Of a stretch of DNA of 64,000 bases, positions 53,879 to 63,932 are shown piece by piece. The first letter of the stretch is position 1; every line of letters starts with the position of its first letter. Origin of the DNA: Opitutia bacterium (GTDB taxonomy: Bacteria; Verrucomicrobiota; Verrucomicrobiia; Opitutales; Opitutaceae); assembly GCA_947474365.1 (NCBI GenBank), contig CANJIU010000014.1, positions 59,868 to 123,867 on the forward strand. The letters are read 5' to 3'. The notes beneath the pieces were generated by a model that was given only the letters and a program-made list of their open reading frames with translations, was not told where the DNA came from and made no database searches. Both the position numbers and the translations under genes were made by a program.

Positions 53879-55900
53879 TCAGACTGTTGGTGGCTTCGGC
53901 AGGAGTTTCGCCACCACCACCAGGAGCCCCACCACGACAAGCGCGAGGACACCCCAGAATAAAATTCCGGCACGCGAGCCCGACAGGGAGATGCCGTGGG
54001 TGCGGTCGGAACGCGTCGCCTCTTCGGCGCCGAGCGCGGCGATTGATTTTTCCGCGGTTAGAATCTGCCGGGCGACGAGTGCGAGATCGTAACGCGGTGC
54101 GGCCGCAGTCCGGTTGCCATAATGGAGGGAAATCACGTCCGCTTTCTCCTGACCAGAAACCGCCGCGTCCGATTTGAACAGCAAACGCGCGACGGGATAC
54201 GAGGCCTGAACCGATGAGAGAACGATCGGCGGGTTGTCTCCGTCATCGGTCTCAAGATAGACGACGTCCGTCGCGGGCGGAGAACTTAGGTTCAGCGCAA
54301 GCGGACGCGCCTCGCCGGGCGCGTGACTCCACGAGGCCCAGGCCAGTGCACGTTCAACCGTTTCTCCGCGACGTTCGTCCGTAACGCGTTCAAAGAGACG
54401 AAACTGGCGCTGAAAGAGCGCCGTGGGCGAAGCCAGGCTGAGGCGGGTAATCGGCAGCGCCGCGCGCGGAAGTTTGATCTGCCAGCGACTGACATGGGGG
54501 CGTTTGGGATCGCCCGCCGGGGAAATCCCGAGAGCTGTGGAACGCTGCAAGGCCGGCCGTTCGAGGAGGTATGGCACCTGTGCTCCTGCCCGCGAGAGAC
54601 GCAAATCGGAAAATCCGGCCTGCGCGTGGGCGAGCACATCGAGGTCGAGTTCGAGTTGTTGCACCCCGCCGGCCGCAAGACGTACCGGCTTGCGAAACGC
54701 CCACGGCGCAGGGTCAAACGCGGCCCCTTGCAACGGCGTGTCAGCCAGCGCTTCGGTCGACTTGTAACCAGGATTTGGCTGCACTGGTCCGGGGACAAGC
54801 GGACTTGGCGGCGTGTCCCGCAGCGCGGTCGCGAGGGTGGCCAGATCGTAACGCGGCGCGGGAACCTGAGCATTACCCGTGAGGACCGAATAGCTGCCGG
54901 CCTCGGCAGCGCGAAACACAAGCCACACCGGATGCTGGCGTGCGACGACGCGATCAATTGAGAGCGGAGGACTGTCACCGTTGGCGACATGAATGAAGAG
55001 TTCACGCGACGGCGCCGTGAAATGAACCGGCACCTCCCCTTGTGCGGTGGCCGGCATGCCTTCGGCGGCCACACGCCAAATCTGGCCGGACGCGAGGGTG
55101 CGTTCAACCGGCGACTCTTCGGCCAGTTCGCGGACCGAGAATCGGACCGCGCGCGCAAAGAGCGGCTCGGTGGTTTCAAACTCGATGGACGCAAGCGGCA
55201 CGTTGGCTCCGCCGAGATCCAGGGTAAGTACCGACTCGCCGGCAAACTCGTCCCGACGCACCACGCGCGCTGAAATCGGAACGGTGACATCGGGCGGCGT
55301 GGAACCCGCGAGTTGCAGGACCGCTCCGGAGAACGCCACGGGGCGCGTACCGGCGTCGTTGACCGTTATCCGCACCTGAGCGGCACTTTTCCGCTGAAGA
55401 TCGAGGCGTAGTTGCTCCGCCCCGAATTGCCGGAATATCGCGGTGCCGTTCGCGACGGTTTCCCAGCGTTCGCCGTCGCGGGAGACCTCAACCCTCACCG
55501 ACTTCAGGAAACTCGGCGCAGGCGTGCTCAGCGTAACAAACTCAATCGGAGTGGACGTGCCGGTTTCCAGGACCAGCTGCGTTGCAGAGTCAGATAGAAT
55601 CGCCGTAAACGAGGCCGGACGGCGCGACACCGCAGGCTGGGCCGGAGACGGCAGTGTAAAAACAAACGGCACCTCGCGACCCGCCGGATCAACCAACCGC
55701 AAGTCCTCGAGACCAGGACGGGCAAGTCCCAGCGTCTCTGGGGGCAGCGCAATCTTCAGGACTCCGGGGCGATCGATCGCGAGCACCTGGCGGGTTTTCC
55801 ACGCGACTTCCTCGAGCGCACGCGCAGAAGCACATAATACGAACAGGGCGGCCATCACCGCGGCGACCAGGTCACGGCTTGGGTGGTGCAGATTTTTCAT
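53879..55900 (-). CDS. DUF3999 membrane-anchored exported protein
   Basis: A 673-residue protein from the ATG at 55898-55900, chosen for its signal peptide (MKNLHHPSRDLVAAVMAALF...ALEE). The bulk is a series of beta-rich domains (EEVAWKTRQVLAIDRPGVLK; EFVTLSTPAPSFLKSVRVEV), and the C-terminus has one membrane helix (ILFWGVLALVVVGLLVVVAK) followed by a short basic tail. This matches DUF3999. The gene overlaps the end of the DUF2339 gene by 29 bases. DUF2339 and DUF3999 genes are adjacent in many Gram-negatives, so they probably act together in the envelope; function is unknown. Confidence 0.87.
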   Translation of the reverse strand: MKNLHHPSRDLVAAVMAALFVLCASARALEEVAWKTRQVLAIDRPGVLKIALPPETLGLARPGLEDLRLVDPAGREVPFVFTLPSPAQPAVSRRPASFTAILSDSATQLVLETGTSTPIEFVTLSTPAPSFLKSVRVEVSRDGERWETVANGTAIFRQFGAEQLRLDLQRKSAAQVRITVNDAGTRPVAFSGAVLQLAGSTPPDVTVPISARVVRRDEFAGESVLTLDLGGANVPLASIEFETTEPLFARAVRFSVRELAEESPVERTLASGQIWRVAAEGMPATAQGEVPVHFTAPSRELFIHVANGDSPPLSIDRVVARQHPVWLVFRAAEAGSYSVLTGNAQVPAPRYDLATLATALRDTPPSPLVPGPVQPNPGYKSTEALADTPLQGAAFDPAPWAFRKPVRLAAGGVQQLELDLDVLAHAQAGFSDLRLSRAGAQVPYLLERPALQRSTALGISPAGDPKRPHVSRWQIKLPRAALPITRLSLASPTALFQRQFRLFERVTDERRGETVERALAWASWSHAPGEARPLALNLSSPPATDVVYLETDDGDNPPIVLSSVQASYPVARLLFKSDAAVSGQEKADVISLHYGNRTAAAPRYDLALVARQILTAEKSIAALGAEEATRSDRTHGISLSGSRAGILFWGVLALVVVGLLVVVAKLLPKPPTV

Positions 55901-58900
55901 CGGGCGGAAGGAAACGCTGGTAGGCAAACGATGCGAGGGTCGCGATGACAGCGACGGCGAAAAGCGCGCCAATCCGATAGAGCGCACCCAACTGCACGAG
56001 GTCGTGAAAGAAGAGCTTGAGCAACGCGACGCTCAGCAGCGCGATCGCGGCGTAGCGCCCGGCGCGGGTCTTTTTCCAGATTCCCATGAGCAGCAGTCCC
56101 AGTGCGAAGAGCGCCCACGCGATGGTGTAACTCATATCGCGCCCAAAGTGACCAGAAAACTGGAACGTGAGCACCCGCCGGCCGGGCTCGCTGAAAAAGT
56201 CGGCGATCTCGATGTTGACGAGCAGGAACGCGAGGATGGTGCCAAGGCTGTTGAACAGGGCCGGGCCGTTGATGCCAACCACCCGGTCGCGCGGCGGCGC
56301 CAGCAGATGCGCACCGGCGAAGAGACATCCGGTCACCGTGCCGAAGCTGTAAAGGTACCAGTTGAAAATCGCAGTGTCGCTCCGCGCATGATACCGGAAT
56401 ACCGCGGGATTCAGCCCAAGCCGGGCAAAGGCCGTCACCAGCAACACCGCTCCAACCACCCGAAGACCGGCGTGAGGCACACGGTGATAGAGCCATAGCA
56501 GCGCCGCACCTTCAAGCGCCCATCCGAGGGTGAGCCACTGCCGCTCGAATTGGATCGGGAACACCAGCGTGATGAAAAAAAGCGTCACGCCACCAAAGAA
56601 CGCGAGCTGGTTCAGCCGGGCGCGTTCACTGACTGTCGTGCCGCGCAAAAGGGCAAAGAGTCCGGCCAGCGGTGCAATCGCAAAAAGCACTGGCACACCG
56701 CCGGGAAAATCGTTGGGCCACGCCGCGACCACCAGACGATACACCAACGGAAACTGCGCGACGCCCGTGAGCGCGGCCACGGCCCATGGTCCGGTTGTCC
56801 CGGCAAAACGTCGGCGAAAAACAAAGGGAAAGGCAGTGAAGACCGCATAAAAGACGAAATACCAGCCGAGCGGCAGGGCCGCGCTCTCGACCGAGAAACC
56901 CCGCGCCCGCCACGAATACTCAAGGCCGACCACTCCTGCCAAGGCACACGCCGGCAGCCACTCCAATGTCAGGATCACTGACAGCCCAAGCGCCAACACC
57001 GTCAGCAGGAGCGCCAAACCAAAGATCGGCGAGGGATTGGCGAGTGTCAGCCGTGCCGTCATCATGATCAGCAACAAAAACGGCAGCAGCGCGGAAAAGG
57101 CGGGAATCTGCGCCTGGACGCCACCGAAAGTGGCTGGCAACACCGAAGCAATCCCGGACATGCGATCCCCCAGCCGTCGGATCAGAAAGATTCCAGCCCC
57201 AAAAAACAACACGGCGAATCCGCCGACGACCAAAATCATCGCCGGACCAACACTCATGGTCGCGGGAAGATGAAAAATCCAAGCACCCGTTGCCACCAGC
57301 GTCAGCAAGAGCACAACCCCGACAGCGGCAATCGAAGCGGTGATGACCGCGAGCCCGATCGCCAACAGATCGACCAGCAGCACGCACGGCCAGAAAATGA
57401 TTGAGAGCCCCTCGAGTTTGAAGAGCGGGAACAACATGAGCACCAGCGCCAGCGGGGGAAACAACTGACTCCACCACGTGGGTGCGGCGGCGGCCCGGTG
57501 ACGTTCCAGCAGGAGCGGGAACGCCGTGTGAAGGACGGCGTGGAGCAGGTAAACTCCGAGCGCCCACGGCAGGAACTCCGCGGTGAGACGGTTGCCGGTC
57601 CAGACAGCCAGTAACGCAAATACCGTCAGGCCGGCGACCAGGTGCAGCCGGGGCGATTCGTCGTCGAACCATGCCAATGCCAACAGGCAAACGTCGGCCA
57701 GCAGGATGAACGTGAACAGCAGTCCCGGCCGTGCGGCGACCTCCGCGTGGGCGATAAAGAAAAACGCGAAACAAAACGCCAGCAAGGCAAGGCCGGCCGC
57801 CGACCAGGTTATTTCCGTTGCGCCGCGCTGGAAGCGGCGCGCGACAAAAAACACCGCCAGAAAGAGCACGCAAAATCCTAGGCATACCCCCATGGCCGTT
57901 GGAGCCAGCCCGGCGGTGAAGATCTTCCCCAGCCAGCCAACCTGTACGACAGCCACCGCAATTGCAGCGGCCGCAACGAGCCGCGGGCGTTCCTCAAACC
58001 AGGCGAGAACGAAAAGAATCAACGTCGCCGAGAGTACGAACCCGTAAAACCATCCCACGTGGTCGGCGCAAATTTCCCGGTAGCCCAGGAAAAACAGCGC
58101 GAAACCAAATGCGACGAACGGCATCGCGATCGCCGACCAGGCAATCTCTTCCGAACGGCGGTCAAAACGCCGCGCCGCAAAATAGGTGGCGAGAAAGAAC
58201 GCGCAGAAGCCGAGGCACACGCCCATCGTCGTCGGGGCCATCGCCGGAACAAAAATCTCCGCGCCCCATTTGGAAAGGAGCACGGCGGTCCCTGCCGCCG
58301 CCAGCGCGACAAGCCAGGACATCCGCTCAAACCAGGCGACGGCCAAGAGGCACATGTTGGCCAGCAGTACAAAAGAGAATAACAGCCCCATTCGGGTCCC
58401 CACCGCCGGGAACCCGATGAAATAGAGCCCGAAGCCGTAGCACACGGCGGCCATTGCCACGGCCGACCACGTCAATTCCGGCACACTGCGCTCCCGACGC
58501 CGGGCAAAGATCGTCGCACCGAGGAACAGCGCGGCAAATCCCAAGCAGACGACAATCGCGATGCCCGCCTTCTCTTCGTTGAAAAATTTACCCGCCCAGC
58601 CGATCTGCATCGCAACCGTGCCCACCGCACCGAGCGGCACGAGGTAATGCCATCGGCGGTGCATCGCCACCGCGACCAAGCCCAGGTCGAGCAGGGCGAT
58701 GTAACCGAACAGTCCCAGAGGATTGTCCTGTCCGGACCCGACCAACACCGGCGTCAGAAATCCGCCCAACATACCCAGAATTGCGATCACCTGCGCGTCG
58801 AGCCGCACCGCCAGCAGGAACGCGGCGGCGGTGATCAGCACCATGAGCAAAAACGTCGGAACCGGCCCGAAAGATTCAAAGTGGTAAATCGAGCGGCACG

Positions 58901-59693
58901 CAAAGGTGACCGTGTAAAGACAGACAATTCCCGTCGCGATTAGCGTTTGCGCGGTGATGGCATAACGCAGCCGGTCGATTCTTAGCCCACCGATCACCAA
59001 GCAGATGGAGATCAGAAATCCGATCGCCACGCGCACGGCCGGCGGGATCAGGTCGTGATCGAAGGAGTATTTGACGAAGAAGCCCACCGCGAGGAGCGCG
59101 GCCAATCCACCGAGCCACGCAAACAACTTGGCCCCCATGAATTGCTCCCAATTGATCGCGGGAATCATCGGCTCCCGGCGGGGCGACGGCTCAGGTTCAG
59201 GAGACGGCACTGGCAACGCGGGAGGCTCTACCTCGGCGGTCGGCGCAGGCTGCGCGGAAACATCCGCGGCAAGAAGAGCTGGCGCCGGGTCGTAGGATGG
59301 CGGAATGGGCGGTGGCGTCGGCGGCTCCACCGCTGGAGGTATCTCTACCGTCGGCTCGGGAGGCAGCGAGGTGGACCTCACTTGCGACTGTTCGGGCACC
59401 GCAGTCAGAGGAGCCGCCGTCGCGGGTTCACGAACGACATCCGGTATCGTCGCGACGGGTTCGGGTGTCGGACTAAGCGGAGGGACAGACTCAACGGGCT
59501 GCGAGGCGGTGACCGTCCGCAGGCTGGACAGCTGCTCAAGCTTTGCCCTGACCTCCGCCAATTCCGTCTGCAGCTCATTGCTCTGCTCCCGCTGGAGACG
59601 AAGCCGTTCGCTCAGCGAATTGATCCTTCCAATCACCCAGATCGGAAAAATCACGAATAGCAGAAAAAGCAGTAGTCCGAAAATAAATCCCAT
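55872..59693 (-). CDS. DUF2339 multi-spanning membrane protein with a triplicated internal block
   Basis: A 1273-residue protein from the ATG at 59691-59693 (MGFIFGLLLFLLFVIFPIWV). A first membrane helix is followed by a short coiled coil (SLSERLRLQREQSNELQTEL) and a Pro-rich linker to residue 178, then more than 25 hydrophobic helices. Residues about 376-485, 486-596 and 597-706 are three homologous blocks of about 110 residues, each with MGVCLGFxxxFLAxxFxARR, an E(L/I)xWSA segment and a (L/F)AWF end. DUF2339 proteins are usually shorter, so this is an internal expansion. The topology suggests a large transporter-like or flippase-like membrane protein, but no activity is known. It is translated with the DUF3999 gene. 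Confidence 0.85.
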   Translation of the reverse strand: MGFIFGLLLFLLFVIFPIWVIGRINSLSERLRLQREQSNELQTELAEVRAKLEQLSSLRTVTASQPVESVPPLSPTPEPVATIPDVVREPATAAPLTAVPEQSQVRSTSLPPEPTVEIPPAVEPPTPPPIPPSYDPAPALLAADVSAQPAPTAEVEPPALPVPSPEPEPSPRREPMIPAINWEQFMGAKLFAWLGGLAALLAVGFFVKYSFDHDLIPPAVRVAIGFLISICLVIGGLRIDRLRYAITAQTLIATGIVCLYTVTFACRSIYHFESFGPVPTFLLMVLITAAAFLLAVRLDAQVIAILGMLGGFLTPVLVGSGQDNPLGLFGYIALLDLGLVAVAMHRRWHYLVPLGAVGTVAMQIGWAGKFFNEEKAGIAIVVCLGFAALFLGATIFARRRERSVPELTWSAVAMAAVCYGFGLYFIGFPAVGTRMGLLFSFVLLANMCLLAVAWFERMSWLVALAAAGTAVLLSKWGAEIFVPAMAPTTMGVCLGFCAFFLATYFAARRFDRRSEEIAWSAIAMPFVAFGFALFFLGYREICADHVGWFYGFVLSATLILFVLAWFEERPRLVAAAAIAVAVVQVGWLGKIFTAGLAPTAMGVCLGFCVLFLAVFFVARRFQRGATEITWSAAGLALLAFCFAFFFIAHAEVAARPGLLFTFILLADVCLLALAWFDDESPRLHLVAGLTVFALLAVWTGNRLTAEFLPWALGVYLLHAVLHTAFPLLLERHRAAAAPTWWSQLFPPLALVLMLFPLFKLEGLSIIFWPCVLLVDLLAIGLAVITASIAAVGVVLLLTLVATGAWIFHLPATMSVGPAMILVVGGFAVLFFGAGIFLIRRLGDRMSGIASVLPATFGGVQAQIPAFSALLPFLLLIMMTARLTLANPSPIFGLALLLTVLALGLSVILTLEWLPACALAGVVGLEYSWRARGFSVESAALPLGWYFVFYAVFTAFPFVFRRRFAGTTGPWAVAALTGVAQFPLVYRLVVAAWPNDFPGGVPVLFAIAPLAGLFALLRGTTVSERARLNQLAFFGGVTLFFITLVFPIQFERQWLTLGWALEGAALLWLYHRVPHAGLRVVGAVLLVTAFARLGLNPAVFRYHARSDTAIFNWYLYSFGTVTGCLFAGAHLLAPPRDRVVGINGPALFNSLGTILAFLLVNIEIADFFSEPGRRVLTFQFSGHFGRDMSYTIAWALFALGLLLMGIWKKTRAGRYAAIALLSVALLKLFFHDLVQLGALYRIGALFAVAVIATLASFAYQRFLPPDEKSAPPKP

Positions 59694-59988
59694 GTCGTGC
59701 GGGGCGCGATTCAGGTTGATGCGCCGTCCTGCCCTCAAAGGCAAGACCGGCACCGGTTCAGATCAAGGTGGGCGAACCTGTTTCGGGGGAGGTTGAGCAC
59801 GGGTCGCAATCCTGTCCCGACCGCCCGACAGCCTGGTTGCCCTGCAATCGTATGAACGCGTGGTTGAATGTGAGTGTTGCCATGATCCGAACTGAACGCG
59901 TCGGACAATGCGAGATGCCATGATGAAACCGATCACACCCGCACGACGGGATACGGCCGCCATCCGTCCAACGCGCGGCACGCGTCGC

Positions 59989-61203
59989 CTACGGATACAA
60001 CAGGAATGCCTCGCGCACGCGCGCAAACTCCGCGAGCCCGGCGCCAAAGCCTGCCACGATCTGTCCGACAGTATCTCCGCGCTCCATCGCGACGCGCACG
60101 GTCGACGTCCCCATCACCTTGTCGAAATAATCTGCATGCAACTCCAGCTTCTCTCCGTACCTACGCCGAATCATCTGGAGCACGGCAAGCGTTGTGGCCA
60201 CCGGTCGAAATGCACCGCGGTCCACCACGTGCAGCTGGCAACCTCCGCAGCGTTCACCGGTAAATTTTGAAAATGTCGGGGTGAACCACGCCTCGCGAAA
60301 CGTCACTCCGGGCTGGGCCAGCGCATTGAGTTCGCGCGCGAGCACGTACCCGTCAATCCACGGTGCCCCAAACAATTCAAAAGGCCGGGTCGTGCCACGA
60401 CCCTCCGAGAGGTTCGTGCCTTCGAGTATCACCTGGCCCGGATAAACCGCGGCCGTGTCGGGCGTCGGTAGGTTCGGCGATGGCAACACCCACGGCAACC
60501 CGGTCGCGTCGTACCAATTCTCCCGCCGCCAGCCTTCCATCGGCACCACCGTGAGATCGGCCGGTCGAGGGAGGAACCTGCCATTGAAGAGCCGGGCCAG
60601 TTCGCCCGCAGTTAACCCGTGGCGGAGTGGAACCGGGTAGAGGCCGATGAACGAGCTGTGCTGCGGATATTCCAGGATCGGGCCCTCCATCGTGAGTCCG
60701 TTGATCGGATTGGGCCGGTCGAGCACGACAAACGGGATGCCCGCCTCCGCCGCGGCCTGCATGGCGTACGCCATCGTCGCCACGTACGTGTAGACCCGTG
60801 TGCCGACATCCTGAAGGTCGAACACCATCACCTCGACGGCCTGCAGCATTTCCCGTTCGACGCGCTTGCCGGTATGCTGCGTGTCAAATGTCCGCATGTA
60901 CTCATCGATCCGCGTGAGCATGTCGGCCGGCGGCTTTTGCGACTGCCCGTAGAGACTGAACACCGGCAGGCGAAGCTGTTCGTCAAAATAAAACGGCACA
61001 TACTCGCCCGCCTGGGCGTTGCCCCGCACGCCGTGCTCGGGACCGTACAGCGCAGTGAGCCGGAGTTGCGGATGAGAGCGAAAGCGCTCGATGACACTCC
61101 GCAGGGAGGCGTCGACCCCGGTGGGATTGGTGATGAGACCGATGCGTTTGCCGCGCAAGAGTTCGAGCGGACTCTCGAAAAGAACGTCGACGCCGAGCTT
61201 CAT
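59989..61203 (-). CDS. DUF1343 / NamZ-type exo-beta-N-acetylmuramidase
   Basis: A 404-residue protein from the ATG at 61201-61203, without a signal peptide. The DUF1343 (GH171) core is complete: GKRIGLITNPTGVDASLRSV, TALYGPEHGVRGNAQAGEYV with Glu56 in the GPEHG active-site block, VFDLQDVGTRVYTYVATMAY, VVLDRPNPINGLTMEGPILE and LEGTNLSEGRGTTRPFELFG. NamZ-type enzymes remove terminal N-acetylmuramic acid from peptidoglycan fragments, in cell-wall recycling. No MurQ or AnmK gene is nearby. It lies 16 bases downstream of the AlkD-like gene on the same strand. Confidence 0.9.
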   Translation of the reverse strand: MKLGVDVLFESPLELLRGKRIGLITNPTGVDASLRSVIERFRSHPQLRLTALYGPEHGVRGNAQAGEYVPFYFDEQLRLPVFSLYGQSQKPPADMLTRIDEYMRTFDTQHTGKRVEREMLQAVEVMVFDLQDVGTRVYTYVATMAYAMQAAAEAGIPFVVLDRPNPINGLTMEGPILEYPQHSSFIGLYPVPLRHGLTAGELARLFNGRFLPRPADLTVVPMEGWRRENWYDATGLPWVLPSPNLPTPDTAAVYPGQVILEGTNLSEGRGTTRPFELFGAPWIDGYVLARELNALAQPGVTFREAWFTPTFSKFTGERCGGCQLHVVDRGAFRPVATTLAVLQMIRRRYGEKLELHADYFDKVMGTSTVRVAMERGDTVGQIVAGFGAGLAEFARVREAFLLYP

Positions 61204-61219
61204 GCCGTGGCGACCGCGT

Positions 61220-61927
61220 TCAACATCTCACCGTCTTCCGCTTGGGGGCAACCGGAGCGCCCCGCCGGGATTTCAGGATGTAGCTTTCGGCATCCGGGAC
61301 CCGACACGCCGTATCCCCCATGTCGACCTCCACCTTCCCGATCTGGCGCGCAGTCGCGATCGCCATTTTCCCGAGGGCCGCCACGTAGGTCCCGCACATG
61401 ATTACATACTCGTTCATCGCATACCGGACGTCCTCAGGAGCGGCGGAAAGCGTCCTCGCCACCCGATCCAGGAGTGACGAATAGGTCGTCCGGTCCAGCC
61501 GTTCGTCGGGCACAACGGCAGCGATCGCTCCCAACGTCCGCCAACCTGACACCGCCACGCCTTCCTTGGGCGATTCGATCCATTTCAACGCAAGGGCAAA
61601 CCCGTCGGGATGCTCCGATGCGACCCACGGTACGATCGTGCCCGACACCATGCTCCACGAGGCGCGCTCGGCCCACGATTGCAGTTGGGCGGCCGTCATC
61701 TTTCGGCCATCCGCCACGAGACCCGCCAAGTACTGCGCGTCCCCGTTTCCGGTGGCGTAGAGCTGCAATGCGAGCACCTGGTCGCCCCGGATTTTCTTCT
61801 GTATGACTTTGAGGTCGGCGACCTTCACTCCAAAGAATGGCTCCTTCGCGCCGTGCTTCGCAAAGATGCGCTTTGTCGACTCGCTGCCCTTCGCGGCCAA
61901 TTCGGCCATCGTCTGTTCGAGCGTCAT
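61220..61927 (-). CDS. AlkD-like DNA alkylation repair protein (HEAT-repeat fold)
   Basis: A 235-residue protein from the ATG at 61925-61927. It has the HEAT-like helical repeats of the DNA alkylation repair family: TKRIFAKHGAKEPFFGVKVA, ADLKVIQKKIRGDQVLALQL, LQSWAERASWSMVSGTIVPW and FALALKWIESPKEGVAVSGW. Basic residues cluster in the last 20 (LKSRRGAPVAPKRKTVRC). Such proteins excise N3- or N7-alkylated purines or bind damaged DNA. It lies 16-17 bases from the genes on both sides on the same strand, so it may be co-transcribed with the NamZ and redoxin genes without sharing their function. Confidence 0.87.
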   Translation of the reverse strand: MTLEQTMAELAAKGSESTKRIFAKHGAKEPFFGVKVADLKVIQKKIRGDQVLALQLYATGNGDAQYLAGLVADGRKMTAAQLQSWAERASWSMVSGTIVPWVASEHPDGFALALKWIESPKEGVAVSGWRTLGAIAAVVPDERLDRTTYSSLLDRVARTLSAAPEDVRYAMNEYVIMCGTYVAALGKMAIATARQIGKVEVDMGDTACRVPDAESYILKSRRGAPVAPKRKTVRC

Positions 61928-61944
61928 GGCGGAAGCCGCAGCCC

Positions 61945-63711
61945 TTACTCCGCGGGTTTTCGGGACGGCGCCGAAGCGGACTCATTGTTCTCCCAGGTGA
62001 CATTGTACCAACCGATGAACATCTCGTCGAACGACTGCTCGCCCCAGCGAATCGTCTTCTTCGGATCGGGGTTGGAAGGATTGCGCGCGGAGTTGTCGAA
62101 ACTGCCGCTCAGCACCGCCCACGTGCCCGGAACGATTGGGCGCGGTTTGGCGAGCGCATAGGTGAGCTGCCAGTTGAAGTCGTAGCGCGGAATCGACGCG
62201 ATCACCTCGCGTTTCCCATCCGGCGACAGGGTCTCGAATTTCATCGTGCGTCCGCGCAGGTGCATGTGGGGAGTCACACTATGCAGCGTGGCGCCTTTCT
62301 TGAAACCGTACATCGCCTGCACTTCCGCCATCGCATCGCCCGGCCGAATCTCAAAGGAGCCATTCATCACCGGAACGCTCTCGTAACGCAGGGGAGGTTT
62401 CTCCTTGAGGAGATAAAGTCCGATCTCGGTCTGGTCCGTTTGCGGCGAACCGTTGGTCGTGTAGTGCATCTCAATATCGAACCGGGCGTTCGGCGGCAGA
62501 CGTTTGCCGGATCCCGCCGTATATTTTCCGAGTATCGCGCCCGGGGCCCAGCCGACGAACATCTCGTTCGATCCGGTGTGATCCTTTTGCCCGTTTTCCT
62601 TGATTCGGCCAATCACATGATGGACGACCTTGAGGTTGCCCGGCCGCACCCAGACGGCGCCCACCCACGCCTCGGCGGGATTGCCGGCGCGCACCTCGAT
62701 GTGCCGATAGTCCAGGATTCCGGTGGCGGGAATGTTCTGCACGACTGGCAGGCGCAGGATGATGTCCGGCTGGCCGAGCGGCCATTCGGGCGCCGGCGGG
62801 ACCTTGAGCGTCGGCAGGGGATCATCGCCCTCGCCGCGCGGCGCACCTTGCTTCACCCACCGCAACAGCGTCTGCGCGTCGCTCACCTTGAGTGAGGTGT
62901 CGTTGGCAAATTTCCCATAAGCCGGGTCGGCGTCCCACGGCGGCATGCGCCGGGAGAGGATGACTTCCTCGATCATCGACGCCATGCTCTTGACCTTTTT
63001 GTGGCTGCTCATCGCCCACGAGCCGATGTTGCCGGGGCTGTGGCAGCTCACGCAGTTCTTTTCGAGAATGGGCGCGACGTGCTTCGCGTAGGAGACCGGC
63101 GCGTCATCCGGGCCTTCGCCGCCGTCGAACGTAATCACACAGCCCCGGGCCACCGTCTTCGCCTTCGCGACGGATTTTCCGGCGAGAAACTCGTTCAGCG
63201 CGGCCTCGAGGTATCGTTCGGTGGCGTCGGGTTTCTGCGCCCCCTCAACCATCTGATCGTCGATCGCGCCACGGTAGAAAACCGTCCAGTCCTTCGTGCT
63301 GATCGCCACCGCTTCGCCGGTGCGGGTGGCGCCGAGATGCCGCGCCACACCCTGCGTGTCATCCTTGAGTACGGGAAGATAGGGCGTCTTCAGCTCCTTC
63401 ATCTCCTTCGTGATGCTGGCGCGGTCGTCACCGGAACTGGAGTTGACCATGAGTACGCTCACCCCACGGCTGGCATAGAGGTCGCGCAGGGTGTTGAGTT
63501 TCGAGGCGCTCTGGCGCGCCACCGGGCAACCGTTCGCGGTGAAAAACAACACCACCGCGCTACCCTCCATCCGGCGGAGCTCATGCAGGCGACCGCGTTG
63601 GTCGAAGAGGGCAAAGTTCGAAACCTCGCCCGAGGGCGCGGCCGAAACAGCATGGCCGGCGAGTGAACCGAAAACGGACAGGACAAGGGACAGACGGAGA
63701 AGTGATCGCAT
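61945..63711 (-). CDS. Redoxin / c-type cytochrome / type II copper monooxygenase-like fusion protein
   Basis: A 588-residue protein from the ATG at 63709-63711 (MRSLLRLSLVLSVFGSLAGH), an exported protein. Residues 25-180 are a thioredoxin-like redoxin domain with a single Cys62 in TANGCPVARQ. A c-type heme site follows (C220-V-S-C223-H224, with a MPPWD region as possible distal ligand). The C-terminal 270 residues resemble the ascorbate-dependent copper monooxygenase fold, with a full set of candidate ligands: His364-His365, His416, His482-x-His484 and Met564. By analogy it could hydroxylate an organic substrate at a copper site fed with electrons through the heme. The substrate is unknown. 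It is the first gene of a run with the AlkD and NamZ genes. Confidence 0.83.
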   Translation of the reverse strand: MRSLLRLSLVLSVFGSLAGHAVSAAPSGEVSNFALFDQRGRLHELRRMEGSAVVLFFTANGCPVARQSASKLNTLRDLYASRGVSVLMVNSSSGDDRASITKEMKELKTPYLPVLKDDTQGVARHLGATRTGEAVAISTKDWTVFYRGAIDDQMVEGAQKPDATERYLEAALNEFLAGKSVAKAKTVARGCVITFDGGEGPDDAPVSYAKHVAPILEKNCVSCHSPGNIGSWAMSSHKKVKSMASMIEEVILSRRMPPWDADPAYGKFANDTSLKVSDAQTLLRWVKQGAPRGEGDDPLPTLKVPPAPEWPLGQPDIILRLPVVQNIPATGILDYRHIEVRAGNPAEAWVGAVWVRPGNLKVVHHVIGRIKENGQKDHTGSNEMFVGWAPGAILGKYTAGSGKRLPPNARFDIEMHYTTNGSPQTDQTEIGLYLLKEKPPLRYESVPVMNGSFEIRPGDAMAEVQAMYGFKKGATLHSVTPHMHLRGRTMKFETLSPDGKREVIASIPRYDFNWQLTYALAKPRPIVPGTWAVLSGSFDNSARNPSNPDPKKTIRWGEQSFDEMFIGWYNVTWENNESASAPSRKPAE

Positions 63712-63854
63712 GGGACGGGTGGGAATGCGACCGACGATGGGAGAACCCACGTCGGCACGAAATGCAAAAGATCAGGAGCGCAATCCGTAAATTCGCAGTC
63801 GAATATCCGCATCCCGCCGCACCCAGCCGCAGCGAACGCCCCTCCACGCCCGGC

Positions 63855-63928
63855 TAGCAGCCTGTCGGACTTAGGAAGTCCGATCTGGGGCAAACGAATG
63901 TTGGCCGAACGGAACCGACAGGCTGCTA
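63855..63928. repeat. REP-like palindromic element
   Basis: TAGCAGCCTGTCGG at 63855-63868 and its exact reverse complement at 63915-63928 are 46 bases apart. Inside, GGACTT/AAGTCC (63867-63872 and 63876-63881) makes a second tight hairpin. This pattern resembles REP elements linked to REP-associated tyrosine transposases in high-GC genomes. No transposase frame is visible within the window, but the sequence ends at 64000. Confidence 0.65.
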
Positions 63929-63932
63929 AATG

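Noticed and set aside
59694..59988. 295-base gap between the DUF2339 and NamZ genes as a possible hidden gene
   Set aside because: No frame with a credible start and codon use was found; it probably holds the DUF2339 promoter.
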